From assembly GCA_049317465.1 (NCBI GenBank), contig JBMOIF010000019.1:1-38472 (forward strand): a DNA stretch of 38,472 nt, given 5' to 3'. The DNA is from CAIQIA01 sp049317465. GTDB taxonomy: Bacteria > Cyanobacteriota > Cyanobacteriia > PCC-6307 > Cyanobiaceae. The translations under genes were made by a program, and so were the position numbers. The notes under the pieces were generated by a model that made no database searches, was not told where the DNA came from, and saw only the letters and a list, made by a program, of their open reading frames with translations. Below, in pieces: positions 1 to 7,432 of the stretch (positions are counted from its first letter, which is position 1; the number at the start of each line of letters is the position of its first letter).

Positions 1-698
1 GCGGCATGGCCAAGGGGTCGGGGATGATCCACCCCGCCATGGCCACGATGCTGGGTTACCTCACGTGTGACGCCGGCGTGCCGGCGCCGCTGTGGCAGGG
101 GATGGTGCGACGGGCCGTGGACCGCTCGTTCAACGCGATCACGGTGGATGGCGACACCAGCACCAATGACACCTTCCTGGCCTTTGCCGCCGGCGTGCCG
201 CTGGCGGCCGACCACCACGCCGCCCTGGAGGCGGGCCTGACCCTGGTGGCGCAGCACCTGGCCCGGGCGATCGCCCGCGACGGCGAGGGGGCCACCTGTC
301 TGCTCGAGGTTCAGGTGGAGGGGGTCGCCGATGAGGCGGGCGCCCGCCTCATCGCCCGCACGGTGTGCGGCTCGTCTCTGGTGAAGTGCGCTGTGCATGG
401 CCGTGATCCCAACTGGGGGCGGATCGTCGCGGCAGCCGGCCGGGCCGGGGTGGCCTTCGATCCCGGGGCGGTGGCCCTGTGGCTGGGGGAGCACCAGCTG
501 ATGGACGCCGGCCAGCCCCTGGCCTTCGACCGACCGGCGGCATCGCGGTACCTGAGTGAGCGGGCGGCGGGGGCCTACCTGCAGGACGACACGGTGCTGA
601 TCCGCCTGCGGCTGGGGGACGGACCGGGTGCCGCGACGGCCTGGGGCTGCGATCTGTCGAGTGAGTACGTGCACATCAACGCCGATTACACGACGTAG
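1..698 (+). CDS. argJ: ArgJ, bifunctional glutamate/ornithine acetyltransferase (3' part)
   Basis: The frame is open from the left edge, so the N-terminal (alpha) part lies outside the window. ArgJ moves the acetyl group from N-acetylornithine to glutamate in cytoplasmic arginine synthesis, and in bifunctional forms also uses acetyl-CoA. The visible part starts in the self-cleavage region: AKGSGMIHPAMATML holds the Ala-Thr bond whose Thr (codon 45-47) becomes the N-terminal nucleophile of the beta chain. Further family blocks are DGDTSTNDT, SSLVKCAVHGRDPNWGRI and the C-terminal DLSSEYVHINADYTT. About 231 residues remain of roughly 400. The next gene starts 11 nt downstream on the same strand but is functionally unrelated and lower in GC. 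The identification is secure; mono- versus bifunctionality cannot be judged from this part. Confidence 0.95.
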   Translation, partial: GMAKGSGMIHPAMATMLGYLTCDAGVPAPLWQGMVRRAVDRSFNAITVDGDTSTNDTFLAFAAGVPLAADHHAALEAGLTLVAQHLARAIARDGEGATCLLEVQVEGVADEAGARLIARTVCGSSLVKCAVHGRDPNWGRIVAAAGRAGVAFDPGAVALWLGEHQLMDAGQPLAFDRPAASRYLSERAAGAYLQDDTVLIRLRLGDGPGAATAWGCDLSSEYVHINADYTT

Positions 699-709
699 GA
701 CTCATTCAC

Positions 710-2752
710 GTGTCAAGATGGCCGCCCTTGTGCCTGGGCATGGCCGTCGCCGTTGCAGTTCCCTCGCCGACGCTGAGCAGGTCGGTTCCGACGATCCATG
801 GTTATCGGCCTGAGATTGATGGACTGCGAGCCCTGGCCGTGGTGGCGGTCATCATCAACCACTTCAACAAGGCGCTGCTGCCCAGTGGGTATTTAGGGGT
901 CGACATCTTTTTCGTGATTTCTGGTTATGTGATCACGGCGTCTCTTTCCAGGGGTGACAGCAAAAATCTGGCCGAGTTTCTGGGCCGTTTCTTTGCCAGG
1001 AGAATCAGGCGTCTGGTGCCTGCGATGGTTGTGTTCGTGCTTGTGACCAGTGTTCTGATCTGCCTGTTCAACCCAGAGCCCGGGATTTCGCTCAGCACCG
1101 GCCGAGCCTCATTGTTCGGCTTCTCCAATCTTTACCTGCTGAAGAGATCGACGGACTATTTCGCTCAATCGACTGAGCTCAATCCATTCATGCACACCTG
1201 GTCGCTTGGTGTTGAAGAGCAATTCTATCTGCTCTTTCCCTTGCTGGTCTGGTTTTCGGGTTTCGGTCGTCAGGCCCGGACGGGTGCTCGCAACCTTTTC
1301 CTGTGGATCGGTCTGCTGTCTCTGGTTTCTCTGGTTGCTTTCATTCACCTGTATCACGTCAATCAGCCGGCGGCGTACTTTCTGATGCCGACGCGCTTCT
1401 GGGAGATGGCTGCCGGATGTCTGGTGTTTCTGGCGCTGCAGAACAGTGCGATGTTCAATCGCGCCATGCAGCGCCTGCCCCTGTGGCCTGTTGTCGCAGC
1501 GATGGTGGGGACCATGGCGCTGCCGGTGCAGGCGGCGGTCGTCGCCACTCTCTCCATCGTTGTCCTCACCGGTGTCTTGATCGGCGGACTGCGAAAGGGA
1601 ACAGTGGCATTTGCCATGTTCAGTCATCAGAACGTTGTCGGGGTTGGGCTGATCTCCTACTCGCTTTATCTCTGGCACTGGGGCGTACTCGCCATCAGCC
1701 GCTGGACGATCGGCATTCACTGGTGGTCGGTTCCCTTTCAGGTTCTGGCCATGGCTCTGCTGGCCATGGGGTCCTTCCGTCTGATCGAGCAGCCGGCACG
1801 TCGGGCAGGCATCCCGAGCCAACGGGTGATCTTCGGCGTCGGAGTGGCGGTCATCGGGCTGTCTGCCCTCTTCGTGTCTGCTTTGAGCAGCAGGTTCAGC
1901 CGGCGTCTTTTCCTGTTGGTGAAGTACCCCTATGAGGGGTTGATGACGCGGTCTCGCAATGTTCCTCTGGATCAACGTATTGAGGAGCCCCTGTACACCG
2001 GCCGACACTGCCATCTTGAGAAAACCGCCACTCGACTCCCCGATCACTGTCGGATCAACGGACGCATCGATCGTACGGCGTTCTTTGTGGGGAACTCTCA
2101 TGCAGACCATTACCGCGAAACCCACTACCTGCTGTCGCGTGGCCTGGGTCTGAACATTGAGGGAATCACGATGTCCTCGTGCATGTTGCCCATCGATCCG
2201 GCTCAGACCGAATGCAATGGTCTCCAGCGGCAGGTGGCGCAACGGGTGTTGTCGCGGGTGCAACCCGACGACATCGTTGTCGTGTCCAACCGGTTCGTCA
2301 TCGCTGACGAGCCCACGGGTTGGTTGAAGACCGATCCATCGGTCTGGGCGCTCAATGCTTTCGCCCGCCAGGTGTTCGCCCGCGGCGGCCGGATGGTGCT
2401 GATCGGGCCCTCGCCCGAATTCAGCATCGAGTCCCGTCTGTGCACCCGGCTCTGGTTCAGGCCCCAGAACCCGGCTTGTGAAGAAACGATCACGACCTTC
2501 CGCAAGGCCCGCCGGGCCGAGACAGCCCGGATGCGCTCCCTCGACCCCCGGATCCTGATCTTTGATCCTCTGCCCGTGCTCTGCCCCGACGGGCGCTGTC
2601 GGTTGATCGATGCCAGCAACAAGCCCCTGTATGTGGACAAGGACCACCTGACCAATGACGCCAACCGTCGCCTCGTTTATCCGGCGTTTGCGGCGTTTCT
2701 GAAGCAGAACGGGCTGGTCGACTCCCGGCCGGCGGGCCAGGCGGTCCCCTGA
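710..2752 (+). CDS. Acyltransferase-3 / SGNH-hydrolase fusion (OafA-like surface polysaccharide O-acetyltransferase)
   Basis: A 680-residue membrane protein. Residues about 30-390 form the multi-helix acyltransferase-3 domain, with family motifs YRPEIDGLRALAVVAV, GYLGVDIFFVISGYVIT, HTWSLGVEEQFYLLFP and SYSLYLWHWG. Residues about 450-675 resemble the periplasmic SGNH domain fused to many such enzymes: GNSHADH (Ser463) as block I and VDKDH (Asp643, His646) as the C-terminal Asp-x-x-His. Known members transfer acetyl groups to O-antigen or other envelope glycans; the acceptor here is unknown. The start is GTG at 710; an in-frame ATG at 740 is possible, and homology only begins near residue 32. 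GC is visibly lower than in the neighbours, with AT-richer codons, suggesting acquisition by transfer. An imperfect hairpin (2745-2780) covers the stop codon. Block I has Asn where GDSH is usual. Confidence 0.88.
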   Translation: MSRWPPLCLGMAVAVAVPSPTLSRSVPTIHGYRPEIDGLRALAVVAVIINHFNKALLPSGYLGVDIFFVISGYVITASLSRGDSKNLAEFLGRFFARRIRRLVPAMVVFVLVTSVLICLFNPEPGISLSTGRASLFGFSNLYLLKRSTDYFAQSTELNPFMHTWSLGVEEQFYLLFPLLVWFSGFGRQARTGARNLFLWIGLLSLVSLVAFIHLYHVNQPAAYFLMPTRFWEMAAGCLVFLALQNSAMFNRAMQRLPLWPVVAAMVGTMALPVQAAVVATLSIVVLTGVLIGGLRKGTVAFAMFSHQNVVGVGLISYSLYLWHWGVLAISRWTIGIHWWSVPFQVLAMALLAMGSFRLIEQPARRAGIPSQRVIFGVGVAVIGLSALFVSALSSRFSRRLFLLVKYPYEGLMTRSRNVPLDQRIEEPLYTGRHCHLEKTATRLPDHCRINGRIDRTAFFVGNSHADHYRETHYLLSRGLGLNIEGITMSSCMLPIDPAQTECNGLQRQVAQRVLSRVQPDDIVVVSNRFVIADEPTGWLKTDPSVWALNAFARQVFARGGRMVLIGPSPEFSIESRLCTRLWFRPQNPACEETITTFRKARRAETARMRSLDPRILIFDPLPVLCPDGRCRLIDASNKPLYVDKDHLTNDANRRLVYPAFAAFLKQNGLVDSRPAGQAVP

Positions 2753-2780
2753 AGGCAGGATTCCTCTAACCTGTGGGGGA
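2745..2780 (+). terminator. Possible hairpin terminator without a T-tract
   Basis: TCCCC (2745-2749) can pair with GGGGA (2776-2780), and inside it CAGG (2756-2759) with CCTG (2770-2773). It spans the stop of the acyltransferase gene and lies 23 nt before the next start. No run of T follows, so it may instead be a processing or attenuating structure. Confidence 0.25.
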
Positions 2781-2803
2781 ACTGAGAGCACCGGTCCTTC
2801 GTC

Positions 2804-4537
2804 ATGGCGTCCTCGTCCTCCGGGTCCTCCCCCAAGTCAGCCGCCAGGGACTCCATCGACGACCCCACCCGGGTCAAGGTCTCCTCTGGTTCGGGGAACA
2901 GCCAGGCCCAGGCCTCGCGGCCGGAGGCCGATCCCTCCAGGGCGCTGTTGCTCCCCTTCGACAGCCTGATGCAGGCCTATGGCACGGCGGGCCCCAGTGC
3001 CACCCAGGCCAGGACCCTGCGCAGTGGCCTTGCGGACGGCAGCCTGCTCACAGGACTCAGGCAGCAGTTCGAGAGGTCCACGGGCCTCTCCGGTGCCGTC
3101 ATCAACTCCCCTGCCGTTCAGACCCTGCTGGGGGCCCAGGTGGCCCGGCTTGACCGTCAGCTGGGTGACCTCTGGGCCGCGCCCCGGGCCGGCGTCATCA
3201 ACCTGGGCGGCACCCCCTACACCATCGGCTTGTCGGCCGGTTCCACCGGGATCGGCCTGGCGGTCAACAGCCGCCGCACTCTCACGGGCCCGCAGCTGCT
3301 CATCGGTGCCGGTCCGACGGCACCGGTGACCGGTGTCTGGGCCTCGTCCCGCCTCACGGGTGATGGCGCCAATCAGATTGTGCTCGGTTCGGGCCTGCTC
3401 GCCGGCGCCGTGGTCACGCCCGACGCCCGTGTCTCCCTCGGCGCCGGTGCCGATGCCCTCCTCGGCCATGGGATCGGCACCGGTGTCGCCAACCAGGGGG
3501 AGATCGACCTCGGCGCCGGCGCTGACCGACTCATCGGCAGTGCCCTGTTCACCGGAGTGCTCAACACCGGCCGTCTGCGGCTGGACGGTGATCTGCCTGT
3601 CAATCCCAGTGGTGCCCAGGACGATGACCTCCTGGGGATCGGGGCGTTCAGCGGCATCGCCAACCTCGGCTCCATCGACGCATCGGCCGGCAGCGACCGT
3701 CTGATCGGTGCCTCCGCCGGCACCGGCGTGCTCAATGGTGTCGGAGCCCGCATCAGCCTTGGCGCCGGTCGCGATCTGATCGCCGGTGGTGGACTCGGGA
3801 TGGCGGTTCAGGCCCTTCAGCCGGGCCGTCGTGCCGGTGCGGGTCTGCCCGAGGCGGTTCGCACGCAGCTCGGCTCGGTGCTGGCCCCCTACGCCAGCGA
3901 GTCCGCTGCCGAAGGCGGCCTCGTCAACTTCGGTGCCATCGACACCGGTGACCAGGACGACATCGTCTACGCCACCGGCACCATGGCGGCGGTGACGCCC
4001 GAGACCACGGCCATCCGCACCTTCACGGCCCAGTTCGGCCCTTACGACGGCGTTGCCCTGGTCAACGGCGCCGGTGCAGAACTCAAGACCGGCGACGGCA
4101 ACGACCTGGTGCTGGCCGCGACGGTCGCCAACGATGGCTCGATCGACCTCGGCAGCGGCCGCGATGCGCTGCTGGCCCCCGATGGCTTCAGCGGCACCGG
4201 CACCGTGCGCCTCGGTGATGGAGACGACGCTCTGCTCGGCTTCGGCACCGGTCGGTTTGATTTCGGTTCCGGCATCGACGCCCTCGGCCTGCCGGCGGGC
4301 AGCTACCGCGTCCGCCGCGGCGAGCGCCAGTCCATCGACATCACCCGCCAGGGCAACACCGCCGTGATGCGCACCTGGAACCTCGAGACCGTCAACGGCG
4401 TCAGGATCGGAGCCCTGCTGACCCGGCCCGAAGGCGTCTTCACGGTCGGCACGGCTGCCGGGCAGGTGCCCCTGCCCGGCGGCTCCACCTTCGACATCGC
4501 CGCCCGCACGGCCAGCGTCAATGCTCTGCTGGTCTGA
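2804..4537 (+). CDS. Glycine/aspartate-rich RTX-like repeat protein, predicted extracellular beta-solenoid
   Basis: A 577-residue protein not assigned to a named family. Residues 1-50 are Ser-rich and polar with no hydrophobic signal peptide. Residues about 50-130 look helical. From about residue 195 to 500 there are degenerate repeats with the core LGxGxDxLhG followed by about 8 residues and GVxNxGxI; examples are LGAGADALLG, LGAGADRLIG, LGAGRDLIAG, TGDGNDLVLA and LGDGDDALLG. This resembles the nine-residue GGxGxDxUx calcium-binding RTX repeat, but Leu often replaces the first Gly. The C-terminus is small, hydrophobic and Ser/Thr-rich, as in many type I secretion substrates. That makes a secreted or surface protein plausible, but this is inference; no secretion ABC transporter or HlyD gene is in the window. 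Only 15 nt separate it from the next gene. Confidence 0.75.
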   Translation: MASSSSGSSPKSAARDSIDDPTRVKVSSGSGNSQAQASRPEADPSRALLLPFDSLMQAYGTAGPSATQARTLRSGLADGSLLTGLRQQFERSTGLSGAVINSPAVQTLLGAQVARLDRQLGDLWAAPRAGVINLGGTPYTIGLSAGSTGIGLAVNSRRTLTGPQLLIGAGPTAPVTGVWASSRLTGDGANQIVLGSGLLAGAVVTPDARVSLGAGADALLGHGIGTGVANQGEIDLGAGADRLIGSALFTGVLNTGRLRLDGDLPVNPSGAQDDDLLGIGAFSGIANLGSIDASAGSDRLIGASAGTGVLNGVGARISLGAGRDLIAGGGLGMAVQALQPGRRAGAGLPEAVRTQLGSVLAPYASESAAEGGLVNFGAIDTGDQDDIVYATGTMAAVTPETTAIRTFTAQFGPYDGVALVNGAGAELKTGDGNDLVLAATVANDGSIDLGSGRDALLAPDGFSGTGTVRLGDGDDALLGFGTGRFDFGSGIDALGLPAGSYRVRRGERQSIDITRQGNTAVMRTWNLETVNGVRIGALLTRPEGVFTVGTAAGQVPLPGGSTFDIAARTASVNALLV

Positions 4538-4552
4538 TCCAGACACGCCAGG

Positions 4553-5056
4553 ATGGCCCCCGCCCGCGTCAGCCCCGCCCGATCCCATCCCTGGAATCCC
4601 CTGCCGCCGCTGCTGCTGGGGCTGAGCTTCGGCCTGGCCTTTGCCATCACCTACCGGCTGCTGGATGGGCGCTTCGCGTCTCTGGTGCGGCTGGGGGAGC
4701 GTTTCGAGGTCAAGACCACACCGGGGGTGGGCCTCGAAAGCCTGCGCATGCGCTACGGCCTGCAGCGGGTGGATCTGAATGCACCTCCGCCGGAGGCGGT
4801 GGCCCCGGCCCCGGCCCCGGCCCCTGAGGTCGAGCCTGCCGCCCCCGCCGGTCCGACCCTGCCGCCCCCGCCGGCCGAGCCGCCCCTGTCGGACCCGCTG
4901 CGGCACAGCTTCGCCCCGCCCGCCGAAGACGACGGCCGTGGGGCCGTGGTGCCGGGGCCGGTTCCCACCTTCACCGGCGGGCCGGCCCTGCCGGAAGCAC
5001 CACCGTTGCCCCCAGGATCTGCCACAGTCATGCCACCGCCAGCGAACCGGCGATGA
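4553..5056 (+). CDS. Small membrane-anchored proline-rich protein of unknown function
   Basis: A 167-residue protein. Residues about 14-35 form one hydrophobic segment (PLPPLLLGLSFGLAFAITY). A short conserved-looking stretch follows (FEVKTTPGVGLESLRMRYG, about 55-73), then a long low-complexity Pro/Ala/Glu tail to the end. The topology suggests a single-pass protein with a flexible domain crossing the periplasm or lining the membrane. Its TGA overlaps the ATG of the next gene (ATGA, 5053-5056), so the two are translationally coupled, and that gene in turn overlaps the UbiB-like kinase. This grouping suggests a shared role, but nothing in the sequence gives the function. Confidence 0.75.
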   Translation: MAPARVSPARSHPWNPLPPLLLGLSFGLAFAITYRLLDGRFASLVRLGERFEVKTTPGVGLESLRMRYGLQRVDLNAPPPEAVAPAPAPAPEVEPAAPAGPTLPPPPAEPPLSDPLRHSFAPPAEDDGRGAVVPGPVPTFTGGPALPEAPPLPPGSATVMPPPANRR

Positions 5057-5361
5057 GCCGCCCCGAGATGTTGTTGCAGGCCGCCCTCAACCGGTTGGCC
5101 GCCCGCGCCGGCGACCAAGCCCTCGAGGCCGCTGCCCAGTTGAGCCTGCTGGCCCAGGAGGCGCCCCAGCGGGTGCAGCAGGAACTGCAGCTGTTCTGGG
5201 ATGAGGTGCAGCAGGAGGCCCAGCGGCTGGAACGGGACCAGCAGCCCGGGGCGGGCCAACCGGCCCGGACCACCGAAGACGACAGCGATCCGCAGCGTCA
5301 GATCGATGGCCTGCGTCGCCAGGTGGCCGAATTCACCCGCCGTCTTGAGGAGCAGCCCTGA
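5053..5361 (+). CDS. Small helical protein of unknown function, coupled to UbiB-like kinase
   Basis: A 102-residue soluble protein, rich in Ala, Gln, Glu and Arg. Residues 1-70 are predicted mostly amphipathic helix (NRLAARAGDQALEAAAQ, then LFWDEVQQEAQRLER); a short polar linker and a final charged helix (IDGLRRQVAEFTRRLEE) follow. The pattern suggests a coiled-coil or helical-bundle partner protein. It overlaps its upstream neighbour by ATGA, and its own TGA shares a base with the kinase ATG (TGATG, 5359-5363). The coupling on both sides suggests fixed stoichiometry with the ABC1 kinase. No family is recognised. Confidence 0.75.
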   Translation: MSRPEMLLQAALNRLAARAGDQALEAAAQLSLLAQEAPQRVQQELQLFWDEVQQEAQRLERDQQPGAGQPARTTEDDSDPQRQIDGLRRQVAEFTRRLEEQP

Positions 5362-7028
5362 TGCGCCGGCTGCGCGCCCTGGCGCGGTCGCTGCGCATCT
5401 GGAGCGCCGTGTTGCAGCTGCTGGCTCGCCTGTGGTGGGACGGCCGCCCCTGGACCTATCCCGGTGGCCCGACGCCGGAACGCCAGGAGCGGCGTCAGCG
5501 GCGCCTGGCGGGTTGGCTGGTGGCCGAACTGCTGGGTCTGGGTTCGGCCTTCATCAAGCTGGGGCAGTTGCTGTCGGCACGGCCAGACCTGCTCCCGGCG
5601 GCCTGGGTCGAGCAGCTCAGCCAGCTGCAGGATCGGGTGCCGGCCTTCCCGTTCCCCCAGGCCGAAGAGCTGCTGGAGACCGAGCTCGGCCTGCGCTGCC
5701 GCGAGATCATCGAGATTGAACCCGTGCCCCTGGGCTCCGCCAGCCTGGCCCAGGTGCACCGGGCCCAGCTGCGCAGCGGTCGCGACGTGGTGCTCAAGCT
5801 GCAGCGTCCGGGGCTCGAGCGGCTGTTCCGGCTCGACCTGCAGGTGATGCAGCAGGTGGCGGCGGTGCTGCAGCGCCACCCCAGCTGGGGCCGCGGCCGC
5901 GACTGGGTCGCCATGGCCCGTGAATGCCGCCGGGTGCTGCTGCGGGAGCTTGACTTCCGCCTTGAGGCGGAACATGCCGCCCGTTTCCGGCAGCAGTTCC
6001 TGGATGACGACGGGGTGCGCATCCCGGCGGTGGTGTGGGAGCTGAGCAGCGAACGGGTGCTCTGTCTCGATTACCTGCCCGGCATCAAGATCACCGACCG
6101 TGACAGCCTGGTGGCCCGCGGCATCGACCCGTCGCAGGTGGCCGAGAAGGGCGCCGCCAGCTACCTCAAGCAACTCGTGCGGTTCGGCTTTTTCCATGCC
6201 GATCCCCACCCCGGCAACCTGGCGGTCGCCGATGACGGCGCCCTGATCTACTACGACTTCGGGATGATGGGCCAGGTGAGCCCTCGCCTGCGCAACCGCA
6301 TCGGCGCGATGGTGCGGGCCGCGGCGGCGCGGGATGCGGCCGGGCTGGTGAACGAGCTGCAGGCGGCCGGCGTGATTGCCGCCGGCATCGATCCCGGCCC
6401 GGTGAGACGGCTGGTGCGGGTGATGCTGGATGAGGCGCTGACGCCTCCCTTCAGCGGCAACGTCATCGAGCGTCTGTCGGGAGATCTCTACGACCTGGTG
6501 TATGGCCAGCCGTTCCGCCTGCCCCCCGAGCTGATCTTTGTGATGCGGGCCCTCTCGACCTTCGAGGGGGTCGGCCGCAGCCTCGACCCGGGCTTTAGTC
6601 TCATGGCCATTGCCAAGCCCTACCTGCTGCCGCTGATGACCTCCAGTGGAACCGGGCCGTCCGAACTGTTCAACGACCTGTCGCGTCAGGCGGTGCAGGT
6701 GAGCAGCCGTGCCCTGGGGCTGCCCCGCCGCCTCGACGAGGGCCTGGCTCGCCTCGAGCAGGGCGACCTGCAGCTGCAGGTGAGGGCCGGGGAAACCGAT
6801 CGTCTGCTGCGGCGCCTGTCCCTGGCGCAGCAGACCACCGGCCAGTCGTTCCTGCTGGGGGCCCTGGCTCTGGCGGCGGCCCTGCTCGCGGCCAGCAGCC
6901 GCCCGGCCCTCACGGCCGTGCCCCTGGTGCTGGGGCTGCCGGTGGGGCTGGGGTGGCTGCGGCTGCAGGGTCGCCTGGCCCGCGACGGCCGTCTCGACGG
7001 CCTCAGTTCATCTGGCCCTGGGGCGTGA
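5361..7028 (+). CDS. UbiB/ABC1 (AarF) family atypical kinase
   Basis: A 555-residue member of the ABC1/ADCK/UbiB family, atypical kinases or ATPases tied to isoprenoid-quinone and plastoquinone/tocopherol metabolism. Family hallmarks occur in order: KLGQLLSARPDLLP (66-79, KxGQ), the Ala-rich nucleotide loop PLGSASLAQVHRA (123-135), the Lys of VVLKLQRP (Lys146), ELDFRLEAEHA (196-206), the catalytic loop FFHADPHPGNLAV (277-289) and metal-binding YYDFG (297-301). Two hydrophobic segments near residues 500-535 anchor the C-terminus in a membrane. Cyanobacteria carry several paralogues and the sequence alone does not say which substrate this one serves. Its last 26 nt overlap the 3' end of yidB on the other strand. 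Confidence 0.92.
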   Translation: MRRLRALARSLRIWSAVLQLLARLWWDGRPWTYPGGPTPERQERRQRRLAGWLVAELLGLGSAFIKLGQLLSARPDLLPAAWVEQLSQLQDRVPAFPFPQAEELLETELGLRCREIIEIEPVPLGSASLAQVHRAQLRSGRDVVLKLQRPGLERLFRLDLQVMQQVAAVLQRHPSWGRGRDWVAMARECRRVLLRELDFRLEAEHAARFRQQFLDDDGVRIPAVVWELSSERVLCLDYLPGIKITDRDSLVARGIDPSQVAEKGAASYLKQLVRFGFFHADPHPGNLAVADDGALIYYDFGMMGQVSPRLRNRIGAMVRAAAARDAAGLVNELQAAGVIAAGIDPGPVRRLVRVMLDEALTPPFSGNVIERLSGDLYDLVYGQPFRLPPELIFVMRALSTFEGVGRSLDPGFSLMAIAKPYLLPLMTSSGTGPSELFNDLSRQAVQVSSRALGLPRRLDEGLARLEQGDLQLQVRAGETDRLLRRLSLAQQTTGQSFLLGALALAAALLAASSRPALTAVPLVLGLPVGLGWLRLQGRLARDGRLDGLSSSGPGA

Positions 7029-7338
7029 GCTGATCGACCAGGCCCGGCAGGGTCCTGGCCAGAAAGTCGGAGGCCTGGGCTGGGTCGATGCCCATGCGGG
7101 CGGCCATGTCCTTGACTGCGTCGCTGCCGAGCACTGCCTGGATCTGTTCAGGGGTGATGGCCTGATTGGCGCCGGTGCCCACCCAGCTGCTGAACACCTC
7201 GCTGGCGCCACCTTTCTGGAACTTGTCGGCAAGGCCGGTCACGCCACCGTTGGTGTTGAGGAATTCATTGAGCATGGGGGCCTTGTCGCCGGCAACGGCG
7301 GTCAGCACACCGCTGATCAGAGTGTCGAGAAGTGCCAT
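7003..7338 (-). CDS. YidB-family (DUF937) protein
   Basis: A 111-residue protein matching the YidB/DUF937 family: N-terminal MALLDTLISGVL, a Gly-rich middle (LNTNGGVTGLADKFQKGG), FSSWVGTGANQAITPEQIQAVLG and a C-terminal helical part ending near LPGLVDQLTPQG. Family members are small, mostly helical proteins; their biochemical role is not established. The ATG at 7338 gives the canonical N-terminus. The gene converges on the UbiB-like kinase and overlaps its 3' end by 26 nt. The 94 nt upstream separate it from the hydrolase gene on the same strand, and no hairpin terminator lies there. Confidence 0.85.
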   Translation of the reverse strand: MALLDTLISGVLTAVAGDKAPMLNEFLNTNGGVTGLADKFQKGGASEVFSSWVGTGANQAITPEQIQAVLGSDAVKDMAARMGIDPAQASDFLARTLPGLVDQLTPQGQMN

Positions 7339-7432
7339 GGAAAGAGGGCAGCAACAGCGCCGCCGCGATCAACCCCCTTGACCATAGGCAGCAAAGACGC
7401 GTTGGCCAGGATGGGACGCGATGGTTTCAGAA

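Noticed and set aside
1109..2791. Long open frame (560 codons) antisense to the acyltransferase
   Set aside because: The plus-strand frame has full family motifs; the antisense product is Arg/Gln/Pro-rich without recognisable domains, a shadow of codon bias.
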